Source of the DNA: Cepaea nemoralis
Lineage: Eukaryota > Mollusca > Gastropoda > Stylommatophora > Helicidae
DNA length: 64,000 nt
Direction: 5' to 3'
Assembly: GCA_014155875.1 (NCBI GenBank)
Contig: JACEFZ010015032.1
Location: 381,501 to 445,500, forward strand
Under the pieces are notes generated by a model. It saw only the letters and a program-made list of their open reading frames with translations, was not told the DNA's origin and ran no database searches. Shown one piece after another: positions 10,798-20,900 of this stretch. The number at the start of each line of letters is the position of its first letter. Within the stretch, counting starts at the first letter, position 1. Position numbers and translations under genes: made by a program.

Positions 10798-10904
10798 GTA
10801 AGATATGCTGGCATCTGAGTTTCTTCTTTTTCTTGATTATTGACATTTTTTGATTGATGCAATAATGGGTGTGTAGTTTTAATTTAATTCATTCGTTCAT
10901 CATA

Positions 10905-11120
10905 AAAGGGTGCCACGGTAGCATAGTGGTTAGGCGCTTGCATGTCAGCTCAATGTTAATGGGTTCGATAGACATTGGGGTGATACAATTTTAATAGGTC
11001 CACCAAGCCTAAAATGTATTGGGAAGTCAAGGTGGCTGCTGGGATACAGATCACACATGACCAACCGAGTGCCAAGAGGTCTACACAATTATGGGTTTAG
11101 CACCATGTGCCTAGTGTGCC
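10905..11120 (+). mobile_element. tRNA-derived SINE copy
   Basis: GCCACGGTAGCATAGTGGTT is a near-ideal A box (TAGCATAGTGG), and GGGTTCGATAG lies about 45 bases later as a B box. The body (ACCAAGCCTAAAATG, GTCAAGGTGGCTGCTGGGA, GAGTGCCAAGAGGTCTAC, TTAGCACCATGTGCC) matches the older copy at 6772-7100, so both belong to one family. It sits in the 0.8-kb intron between exons c and d. Confidence 0.72.
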
Positions 11121-11591
11121 TAAAGGAGTGTAGATGAGTCTGTTACTGACTGAGTGTTCACCATCAAGTGGCTTGTTGACTGGCATAGCTGACATTGTTT
11201 GATGCCATAGGGCAAGACTTTCCAGCTTCATATATCTGTCCATCAAGTGCTGATTGGTCAAAAAATATGGAGCTAGCATAATGTACCAACTAGGCTTCAA
11301 GTCATGTACAAGTTTTTTTTTGTTTTTGTGCTGCATATTTTGGCTATATTAAAAGACATGTTGCTAATCTAGAAACCATATTAGAAGGGGAGAGACACAG
11401 GCAGACTAGCAAGAGGTAGCCAACATTACAAGTGAAAAATGAACATCAAGAGATGGATGAACAGCAGTCCATCAAAGTGCATAAGCTGAGCGAGAGACGA
11501 AAAGTGTTTGCGATCTATTATAGCTAACCTTCATTGCGGAGAAGGCACTTGATTGATTGGCTGATATTAGACCAATGCTTTTATGTTACAG

Positions 11592-11747
11592 GGATGTGAA
11601 GGTCAGCTGGGCAGCCTTATCTTGGAAAGTGTGGACAAGTTGACCAGCGCTGTTCTGTCTCTGTGTGAGACTTGTGGACAGCTGTCTTTGGCCTTGGACT
11701 TGTGCGTGCTCAGACTTGAACAGCCGGCAGGGGGCAGCAGCAGTCAG
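11592..11747 (+). CDS. Gene 1, exon d
   Basis: This phase 0-0 exon has 52 codons between the acceptor TTTTATGTTACAG and the donor GTCAGA. The donor is weaker than the others (C at +3). The peptide runs through GSLILESVDKLTSAVLSLCE and LSLALDLCVLRLEQPAGG, again a leucine-rich helix with several cysteines. A 3-nt shift of the donor is not excluded, but this end keeps phase with exon e. Confidence 0.78.
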
Positions 11748-11849
11748 GTCAGAGTTGTGCTGTTTTCTCTCTTTTTATTTCTCTGACTTGTCCTTTCTTG
11801 AAAGCAGCGGAGTTGTAGTTTCTGAGACAAAAATTGTGAATACATTAGA

Positions 11850-12150
11850 TGGCCAGGGTAACTAACAACAGTTGTCTTGTTGAGCTAATGATAATTAGAA
11901 CATTATACATGAGAATTATAAGAAAGTCTCATTTAAGAAAGAGTCAGACAATGTTCCTTGGTCATATAATAAGAAGAAAGGCATTGAAGAACATTATGTT
12001 GACTTGGCAGATCTGCAGTATAGGAGGCGGACAGAAAAATTATCCTTGATGGGCAAGACAGTGGTATGGAAGAATGGACGTCGGTAGAATTGATCCAGAA
12101 CACCAAGGAACCAAATCTGTGGACAGCCTGTACCACTTTGAAGGGCACAT
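11850..12150 (+). pseudogene. LINE C-terminal remnant
   Basis: On the + strand a degenerate peptide with FLGHIIRRKALKNIMLT matches the usual LINE C-terminal pattern (FLGHI.R...LE...TGKI..RRSRGRQR), followed by a stop-ridden tail near RIDPEHQGTKSVDSL. The same family recurs at 57845-58690. Only the 3' end is present. Orientation is the same as the host gene. Confidence 0.5.
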
Positions 12151-12189
12151 ATTGGTGTTGTTCTTTCTGTTATCTTCTTTCTATCTCTT

Positions 12190-13290
12190 TGTTTCTCTGA
12201 TTTGTTTTCTCTGTCTCTTAATATGACTTTGTTTCACTCACTTGTTCTTTCTGTCTCATCATTGCTTCTCTCATTTGTCCTTCCTGTTTCTTTGTATCAC
12301 TTTATTTCTCTCACTTTTTCTTCCTGTCTGTTTCTCTCACTTGTCCTCTATGTCTCCTTGTATCACATTGTGTCTCTCACTTGTTCTTTCTGTCTCCTTG
12401 TATCACATTGTGTCTCTCACTTGTCCTCTCTGTCTCCTTGTATCATATTGTGTCTCTCACTTGTCCTCTCTGTCTCCTTGTATCACATTGTTTCTCTCAC
12501 TTGTTCTTTCTGTCTCCTTGTATCACATTGTGTCTCTCACTTGTCCTCTCTGTCTCCTTGTATCATATTGTGTCTCTCACTTGTCCTCTCTGTCTCCTTG
12601 TATCACATTGTTTCTCTCACTTGTCCTCTATGTCTCCTTGTATCACATTGTTTCTCTCACTTGTTCTTTCTGTCTCCTTGTATCACATTGTTTCTCTCAC
12701 TTGTCCTCTATGTCTCCTTGTATCATATTGTTTCTCTCACTTGTTCTTTCTGTCTCCTTGTATCACATTGTTTCTCTCACTTGTTCTTTCTGTCTCCTTG
12801 TATCACATTGTTTCTCTCACTTGTCCTCTATGTCTCCTTGTATCACATTGTTTCTCTCACTTCTTCTTTCTGTCTCCTTGTATCACATTGTTTCTCTCAC
12901 TTCTTCTTTCTGTCTCCTTGTATCACATTGTTTCTCTCACTTGTTCTTTCTGTCTCCTTGTATCACATTGTTTCTCTCACTTGTCCTCTATGTCTCCTTG
13001 TATCACATTGTTTCTCTCACTTGTTCTTTCTGTCTCCTTGTATCACATTTTTTCTCTCATTTGTCCTTCCTGTCTCTTTGTATCACATTGTTTCTCTCAC
13101 TTGTTCTTTCTGTTTCTTTGTATCACATTGTTTCTCTCACTTGTTCTTTCTGTCTCCTTGTATCACATTGTCTCTCTAACTTGTTCTCTCTGTCTCCTTG
13201 TATCACATTGTTTCTCTAACTTGTCCTTTCTGTCTCCTTGTATAACATTGTTTCTCTAACTTGTCCTTTCTGTCTCCTTGTCTATATCTC
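12190..13290. repeat. 40-bp pyrimidine-rich minisatellite, about 27 units
   Basis: The unit is TGTCTCCTTGTATCACATTG plus TTTCTCTCACTTGTTCTTTC. Copies alternate between CTTGTTCTTTC and CTTGTCCTCTA/CTCTC, giving an irregular higher-order pattern. Because 40 is not a multiple of three the frame rotates each unit, yet all three + frames stay open, since no unit position forms a stop. The array lies in the intron between exons d and e. A T-rich shoulder continues to about 13520 and shows nothing else. Confidence 0.93.
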
Positions 13291-13834
13291 TTTGCTTCTT
13301 TCTTCCTTTCTAAGGCTTTTCATTTCTGTCTCCTTTTGTTTTAAATCTTTCTGTCACTTTTTTATTTTCTCACATTTTCAGTCAAAATTGTGTCTCTTGC
13401 TCTCATACATCATTCTCTCTTTTTCCCTCCCTGATTTTTTATATCTTCTTATACGATCCTTCATTCTTAGTTTTACGCCTGTCTCCCTTTCTCTTTTTCT
13501 GGTGTCTGTCCTCCTTTACTGACTCAGCATTTTGCACTTTTGATTAGTAAGCTAAACATTGTTACTTAGTAGTAAATTCGTAAAAACTAAAAAAATTTAT
13601 CTATACTGTAAAATATATGTTGGACTAAAAAGTGGTGAGCAGCTGAAAAATTTCTCATAACTTATCCTCATCACTTTAACAGTGTTTCTCATAACTTATC
13701 ATCACTTCACCAGTGTTTGGCACAGGATTTCATGATAGGCACCATGGCTAGGATATCCTGTCATGCTTGGGAGCCGCTTTCTCAGATAGTAATTGCATCT
13801 AATGGAGAGTAATAATGCAAATTACATCAGGACT

Positions 13835-14185
13835 TAGAAGCTGGCGCTACTAGGTGTACGGGGGAATGAACAGGCTGATAGGCTAGCAGGGAATGCACCT
13901 CTTGGTGGTATCTTGCCTATGGTTAGGGGGGGAGATGGTCATGCGCTTGTGGGACCAGGTGGAGAAGGCGGAGGAACAGATTGAGAACCCATATGTGGAA
14001 AGATTGAGATTGCGGGGGATCGGCAGGGGTTCTGGAAGAATCTCAAAACAGAGGGAAGACCAGGAGAACATTTAATCAGATAGCGGTGGGAACGATTAGT
14101 AGTATGACTCTTCGCTGGCTGTTGAACGAGGGGACTGAGCACGTATGGGAATGTCCTGAATGCAGTGATGTCGGTTCTTGACTCA
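13835..14185 (+). pseudogene. Remnant of an RNase H-bearing LINE, C-terminal end
   Basis: GGGGGAATGAACAGGCTGATAG encodes the GNEQADRLAG motif of LINE RNase H domains (compare 53277-53310). The following text matches the same element up to the GATGTCGGTTCTT 3' terminus also seen at 53580-53593. Frameshifts and stops show it is dead. It is a 5'-truncated + strand copy inside the intron between exons d and e. Confidence 0.7.
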
Positions 14186-14345
14186 ACTCAACATCAAAAC
14201 CAAATGGCAAGGACAAGAAATGTATGGGGCATATCATCAGAACAATAGATAAATTAGCCTTGTTTGGGAAAAGACTGGGCCATGGAAGCAGAGGAAGACA
14301 AACAGATGTATGTGGAAAGCTTAAAAAATAACAAATATAATCACT
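14180..14345 (+). pseudogene. Short LINE 3'-end remnant
   Basis: GGGGCATATCATCAGAACAA, TTAGCCTTGTTTGGGAAAAG and GGAAGACAAACAGATGTATG correspond to the text at 34720-34820 and to the LINE C-terminal pattern GHIxRxxxxxLxLxGKxxGxRxRGR. It is too short to classify and lies about 60 bases before the exon e acceptor. Confidence 0.4.
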
Positions 14346-14399
14346 ATAATTAAAATTAATGTCTGCTCCAGACCACACAACTTACTTAAACTATTGCAG

Positions 14400-14537
14400 T
14401 TGAGCACTAGTGTCTGCCAGAGCTTCCTGGCCGGCTGCAGCAGTTTTGTGACCTCAACACTTGAGGGATCTGTAGCTTCCATAGAGAACAGCGAAGAGCA
14501 TTGTTTGCACTGGAGGGACAACCAAGAAATCAGCCCT
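14400..14537 (+). CDS. Gene 1, exon e
   Basis: This phase 0-0 exon has 46 codons between the acceptor TTAAACTATTGCAG and the strong donor GTGAGT. The peptide begins LSTSVCQSFLAGCSSFVTST and ends in a polar, acidic stretch with HCLHWRDNQEISP. No known motif is visible. The last bases of this exon and its donor resemble, at about 21 of 28 positions, the monomer of the minisatellite that starts directly after it. Confidence 0.8.
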
Positions 14538-15535
14538 GTGAGTATCACTTCATTTCTTCTATATGTAATTTGAAAATCTATGAAACTAGCTCTTTATGTA
14601 TCTCTTCATTTCTTCTATATATCACATGGAACTCTAAAAAAAAAACCAGCTATGTAAGCATTACTTCATTTCTTCTATGTATCACATGGAAATCTAGGAA
14701 ACCAGCTATATAAGCATTACTTCATTTCTTCTATATATCACATGGAAATCTAAGAAACCAGATACGTAGGCATCACTTAATTTCTTCTATGTAACACATG
14801 AAAATCTTAGAAACCAGCTATGTAAGCATTACTTCATTTCTTCTATATATCACATGGAAATCTAAGAAACCAGATACGTAGGCATCACTTAATTTCTTCT
14901 ATGTAACACATGAAAATCTAAGAATCAGCTATGTAAGCATCACTTCATTTCTTCTATATATCACATGGAAATCTAAGAAACCAGATACGTAGGCATCACT
15001 TAATTTATTCTATGTAACACATGAAAATCTAAGAAACCAGCCATGTAAGCATCACTTCATTTCTTCTATATATCACATGGAAATCTAAGAAACCAGATAC
15101 GTAGGCATCACTTAATTTCTTCTATGTAACACATGAAAATCTAAGAAACCAGCTATGTAAGCATCACTTCCTTTCTTCTATATATCACATGGAAATCTAA
15201 GAAACCAGATACGTAGGCATCACTTAATTTCTTCTATGTAACACATGAAAATCTAAGAAACCAGCTATGTAAGCATCACTTCATTTCTTCTAAATATCAC
15301 ATGGAAATCTAAGAAACCAGATACGTAGGCATCACTTAATTTCTTCTATGTAACACATGAAAATCTAAGAAACCAGCTATGTAAGCATCACTTCATTTCT
15401 TCTATATATCACATGGAAATCTAAGAAACCAGATACGTAGGCATCACTTAATTTCTTCTATGTAACACATGAAAATCTAAGAAACCAGCCATGTAAGCAT
15501 CACTTCATTTCTTCTATATATCACATGGAAAATGA
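14538..15535. repeat. 56-bp minisatellite seeded at the exon e splice donor
   Basis: There are about 17 units in alternating A/B forms (112-bp dimer). One form reads CCAGCTATGTAAGCATCACT plus TCATTTCTTCTATATATCAC plus ATGGAAATCTAAGAAA; the other has CAGATACGTAGGCATCACTTAATTTC-type changes. The first, most diverged units run straight on from the exon donor, so the array looks like amplification of the junction itself. Every unit keeps a GTAAGC- or GTAGGC-like donor sequence. Confidence 0.92.
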
Positions 15536-15544
15536 CATGTTGTG

Positions 15545-15720
15545 GTTGTGGGACTATAGTGGGCAGTGCTTAAGATTAGCTGCAGTGTGGCTCAGGCTTG
15601 ATTCTCAGCTGGGGAATCATATCTAGTTTTGTTGTTTAGGTATCCTCTGGAAGGCTAAGTTTTACATATTTTTATGCTGAAGGCAAACACTACACCACTA
15701 AATCAAACACCCTCAGCTGA
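15545..15720 (+). mobile_element. Degenerate SINE-like repeat
   Basis: GGACTATAGTGGGCAGTGCT and CTTGATTCTCAGC have the spacing of tRNA-type boxes. TATCCTCTGGAAGGCTAAGTT is also seen near 10227-10247. The end has no clear tail or target duplication, so only the family relation is supported. Confidence 0.4.
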
Positions 15721-16099
15721 ATATTTTGGATACACAAAGTTGGAGGTCTAATTAACTAGATTAGGAATAGCGCAGATACATAAAATTAGGAATAGTGCAG
15801 ATACATAAAGCTAATAGCAGATTAGGAACAGTGCAGTTTCATGTTTAAACATCAGTGTGGCAATTTTGTACCAGTTCATAATGTAATGGCTCAGTGAATG
15901 TTCCATCAGTATTTCTCATCCAATTGTTCTTTCTGATATGAGATTGTGTTTTCTGTTCCCAACTATAATTGACAGATTTTTTTTTCGTGGCTATTCAAAA
16001 ATGTATTTCTGAATTAGGCCTGTTTAATCACAATTTAAAAAAGAATATCATGTCCCCTTAGCAAAAACTGCAGCTGTGGAGTGAAGCGTTAGGTTATCA

Positions 16100-16640
16100 C
16101 ATATTCTAGGCCACATTACATGAGCTGGGGTGGCCAGTTCCTTTCCTCATAATTGTTCCTTCCTAAACAATTCCCTGAAAGTTGTGTGGTACCCATTTTC
16201 ATGAAATAAAACAAACGTTTAGTGACATTTTCAAATGTGACAGAATACCTAGATTTTCTATGTGAACATGGTGTTATGAGAGTTGTAAAAAAACTAGATG
16301 GCCACCGGAGATGTTTTTTCATGGAATGAAGAATCCCATGGATGGCTAAGAAGACCAGTATCCAAGCATGGCAAGAGGTTAACTCGCAAAGACAAGATGA
16401 TTATCCACATCAAGACAAGACCATCATCATTGTTTGAGCACATGAGATAATGTCTGAAGAAAGTTGTGACAATTGGGAAGATCAAGTATGTTAGAGACAG
16501 AGCTTGGCAGAGAGAAAATGCAGTATGAGTTAGCAGAGTAGTATTGAAGACAATCAGTGGTCAAATGTATCAAGGCGCAGAGGACAGATATTTGTGGAGG
16601 AGTGATCGCCTGTGCCACTCGGCATGACACATAGTGATGA
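16100..16640 (+). pseudogene. Old LINE 3'-end remnant
   Basis: The + strand carries degenerate C-terminal LINE coding text: FEHMR, then a GKIK-like stretch, DRAWQREN, and a DRLCHSA-like end just before exon f. A 96%-like copy of the same segment lies at 44950-45480 as part of the duplicated block. The fragment predates that duplication. Confidence 0.45.
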
Positions 16641-16739
16641 GGATGATAATATCATATAAACAGCAATAGAGATTTCACAAACAAATTACAAATACAGTCT
16701 TCAAGCGTAAACATAATGAGTCTTTCCAACTTGTTTCAG

Positions 16740-16974
16740 ACATCAAGCGACATGTCCAAGCGCCTGTCTCATGTCTTATCATGTCTCCAAGCTCTCCTGT
16801 CTAAGACTCTACAAGTCCAGAGAGATCTGAACCAGGAAACCAAGACGACTAACCCCAGGCCAGCCCAGTACTACGCCAGCGCCTACAAGAGACTCCAGGG
16901 AGTTGTCGCTAGCAGCTCAGCTATTGTTGACGCATGTACTCTCCTGGTCCAGAGTGCGGAACCCATAGTTCTGG
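16740..16974 (+). CDS. Gene 1, exon f
   Basis: The exon lies between the acceptor CCAACTTGTTTCAG and the donor GTAAGG. It enters in phase 0 and leaves with one base after 78 codons. The peptide has two leucine-rich helices (MSKRLSHVLSCLQALLSKTL; SAIVDACTLLVQSAEPIVL) joined by a basic, Pro-containing linker with YYASAYKRLQGV. The same exon exists in a second, intact copy at 45573-45807 that differs at six bases, only one of which changes an amino acid. The intron that follows is 9.2 kb and almost entirely a 50-bp array. Confidence 0.85.
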
Positions 16975-17070
16975 GTAAGGGATCTGTTCGTTTACTGACA
17001 TGTTTGTCTGATTGTTTTGTTAATAGTTAAATAGTGAACTCTTATGTTCCCTGAACGTCACAGATGCTGC

Positions 17071-17825
17071 GAGAGGTCCCGGGTTAAAATCCCGAACGAG
17101 CCCCCCATCAGCAATGTAAAATGAATATGATTCTCAGCTCGCCGTCCAACAAAACAGTCCAGCAGAATAACCGGAGCAACTTCAATGAATATTAAACGAC
17201 TGGAGGCAGGCTGACATTTCTTGCAATGCAATATTTATTTATATAGAATAGCTTATGACATCATTAAACAATCAACATCGCCGGTCCCATGTTGATGGGA
17301 GGGTCGGCGATGGGTGAATAGGCAAACGCACAATGCTGAACATTTTTATATTAAATTAATCGACTGCCAAGATAATGCTTAACCGCCTAGCGTTATTTAG
17401 ATTGCATCCTTGCCGCTTATCATAATATCAACTACTTACAAACTCCTGTTTGTTGACACTTGCTAACCTTGAGCCATTTCCTCAAATTTTAGTTTAAATA
17501 CTCATGGCCAATCGTCAGTCCTGACTTTGGAGTGTGCCTTGATCATATGTCTGTTATAAATGATGGTTCCCTTTCACGATTTCCATCTTCTAAATGATTT
17601 ACGTTAATAATTCGCCTTTGAGAACTTTATGCCGCCTTCCTGTTGTCATCCGCAGGCCTAACTGGCCAGTTGCTAATGTATCACGCAGTGATGTTTTTCA
17701 CATTGTGACGTTTTTCACATTGTGACGTCACATGGCGACTTTTGCCGTCTGCTTCTTTGAGATTAACTCTTGGGGTTCTTTCTCACTTATATATTCTGTA
17801 TCTCATTCTGAAGTGCTACATGGCA
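17071..17825 (-). mobile_element. LTR fragment joined to a proline-tRNA-like 3' half
   Basis: The same intron in the duplicate (about 45895) is uninterrupted here, so 17071-17825 is an insertion, flanked by CTGC (17067-17070 and 17826-17829). Bases 17115-17825 begin TGTAAAAT and end TACATGGCA, fitting a 711-bp LTR with TG...CA ends. Seven bases outside it lies a primer-binding site on the - strand, TGGGGGGCTCGTTCGGGAT (17107-17089), which fits a proline tRNA 3' end. The tRNA match continues far past the usual 18 bases, to about 17068 (TGCGAGAGGTCCCGGG). No gag or pol frame is present. Confidence 0.62.
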
Positions 17826-17934
17826 CTGCCTAATAAGAGAAATAATGATAATGGCACAAATGTATTTAACGTGGGTCAAACACGTTTTGTTTTAAAACAA
17901 AAGCTAGAATGAGAAATAAGATCACATAATTTCT

Positions 17935-20900
17935 GTAGTTGGTGACTTCTGTCACAAGATTGCATGCTATTTGTATTTGGTGACTTCGGTCACAGATGGA
18001 GAAATAATATCACATATTTCCTTTAGTTGCTGACTTCAATAACACGACGACATACACTCTGTGCTTGATGACTTCTGTCACAGATGGAGAAACAAGATCA
18101 CGTACATTCTGTGCTTGATGACTTCTGTCACAGATGGAGAAACAAGATCACGTACATTCTGTGCTTGATGACTTCTGTCACAGATGGAGAAACAAGATCA
18201 CGTACATTCTGTGCTTGATGACTTCTGTCACAGATGGAGAAACAAGATCACATACATTCTGTGCTTGATGACTTCTGTCACAGATGGAGAAACAAGATCA
18301 TGTACATTCTGTGCTTGATGACTTCTGTCACAGATGGAGAAACAAGATCACATACATTCTGTGCTTGAAGACTTCTGTCACAGATGGAGAAACAAGATCA
18401 CATACATTCTGTGATTGATGACTTCTGTCACAATTGGAGAAACAAGATCACGTACATTCTGTGGTTGATGACTTCTGTCACAGATGGAGAAACAAGATCA
18501 CGTACATTCTGTGGTTGAAGACTTCTGTCACAGATGGAGAAACAAGATCACATACATTCTGTGCTTGATGACTTCTGTCACAGATGGAGAAACAAGATCA
18601 CATACATTCTGTGCTTGATGACTTCTGTCACAGATGGAGAAACAAGATCACGTACATTCTGTGCTTGAAGACTTCTGTCACAGATGGAGAAACAAGATCA
18701 CATACATTCTGTGCTTGAAGACTTCTGTCACAGATGGAGAAACAAGATCACATACATTCTGTGATTGATGACTTCTGTCACAATTGGAGAAACAAGATCA
18801 CGTACATTCTGTGGTTGATGACTTCTGTCACAGATGGAGAAACAAGATCACGTACATTCTGTGGTTGAAGACTTCTGTCACAGATGGAGAAACAAGATCA
18901 CATACATTCTGTGCTTGAAGACTTCTGTCACAGATGGAGAAACAAGATCACATACACTCTGTGCTTGATGACTTCTGTCACAGATGGAGAAACAAGATCA
19001 TGTACACTCTGTGCTTGATGACTTCTGTCACAGATGGAGAAACAAGATCATGTACATTCTGTGCTTGATGACTTCTGTCACAGATGGAGAAACAAGATCA
19101 TGTACATTCTGTGCTTGAAGACTTCTGTCACAGATGGAGAAACAAGATCACATACATTCTGTGCTTGATGACTTCTGTCACAGATGGAGAAACAAGATCA
19201 CATACATTCTGTGGTTGAAGACTTCTGTCACAGATGGAGAAACAAGATCACATACATTCTGTGGTTGAAGACTTCTGTCACAGATGGAGAAACAAGATCA
19301 CATACATTCTGTGGTTGAAGACTTCTGTCACAGATGGAGAAACAAGATCATGTACATTCTGTGCTTGAAGACTTCTGTCACAGATGGAGAAACAAGATCA
19401 CATACATTCTGTGGTTGAAGACTTCTGTCACAGATGGAGAAACAAGATCACATACATTCTGTGGTTGAAGACTTCTGTCACAGATGGAGAAACAAGATCA
19501 CATACATTCTGTGGTTGAAGACTTCTGTCACAGATGGAGAAACAAGATCACATACATTCTGTGGTTGAAGACTTCTGTCACAGATGGACAAACAAGATCA
19601 CATACATTCTGTGGTTGAAGACTTCTGTCACAGATGGAGAAACAAGATCACATACATTCTGTGCTTGAAGACTTCTGTCACAGATGGAGAAACAAGATCA
19701 CGTACATTCTGTGGTTGAAGACTTCTGTCACAGATGGAGAAACAAGATCATGTACATTCTGTGGTTGATGACTTCTGTCACAGATGGAGAAACAAGATCA
19801 CATACATTCTGTGCTTGAGACTTCTGTCACAGATGGAGAAACAAGATCACGTACATTCTGTGGCTTGATGACTTCTGTCACAGATGGAGAAACAAGATCA
19901 CATACATTCTGTGCTTGAATGACTTCTGTCACAGATGGAGAAACAAGATCACAGTACACTCTGTGCTTGATGACTTCTGTCACAGATGGAGAAACAGATC
20001 ATGTACATTCTGTGGCTTGAAGACTTCTGTCACAGATGGAGAAACAAGATCACGTACATTCTGTGCTTGAAGACTTCTGTCACAGAGTGGAGAAACAAGA
20101 TCATGTACATTCTGTGCTTGAATGACTTCTGTCACAGATGGAGGAAACAAGATCACGTACACTCTGTGCTTGATGACTTCTGTCACAGATGGAGAAACAA
20201 GATCACGTACATTCTGTGGTTGAAGACTTCTGTCACAGATGGAGAAACAAGATCATGTACATTCTGTGCTTGAAGACTTCTGTCACAGATGGAGAAACAA
20301 GATCACGTACATTCTGTGGTTGAAGACTTCTGTCACAGATGGAGAAACAAGATCACATACATTCTGTGCTTGATGACTTCTGTCACAGATGGAGAAACAA
20401 GATCACATACATTCTGTGGCTTGAATGACTTCTGTCACAGATGGAGAAACAAGATCACATACATTCTGTGGTTGAATGACTTCTGTCACAGATGGAGAAA
20501 CAAGATCATGTACATTCTGTGCTTGAAGACTTCTGTCACAGATGGAGAAACAAGATCACATACATTCTGTGCTTGAAGACTTCTGTCACAGATGGAGAAA
20601 CAAGATCACGTACATTCTGTGCTTGAAGACTTCTGTCACAGATGGAGAAACAAGATCACGTACATTCTGTGCTTGAAGACTTCTGTCACAGATGGAGAAA
20701 CAAGATCATGTACATTCTGTGGTTGAAGACTTCTGTCACAGATGGAGAAACAAGATCACGTACATTCTGTGGTTGAAGACTTCTGTCACAGATGGAGAAA
20801 CAAGATCATGTACATTCTGTGGTTGAAGACTTCTGTCACAGATGGAGAAACAAGATCATGTACATTCTGTGGTTGAAGACTTCTGTCACAGATGGAGAAA

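Noticed and set aside
12202..13259. Three 290-325 codon + strand frames rich in Leu/Ser/Cys
   Set aside because: All three frames of a 40-bp pyrimidine repeat are open at once, so openness carries no information.
17061..17107. Functional tRNA-Pro gene
   Set aside because: Only the 3' half is present, the T arm has changes at conserved positions, and no 5' half precedes it.
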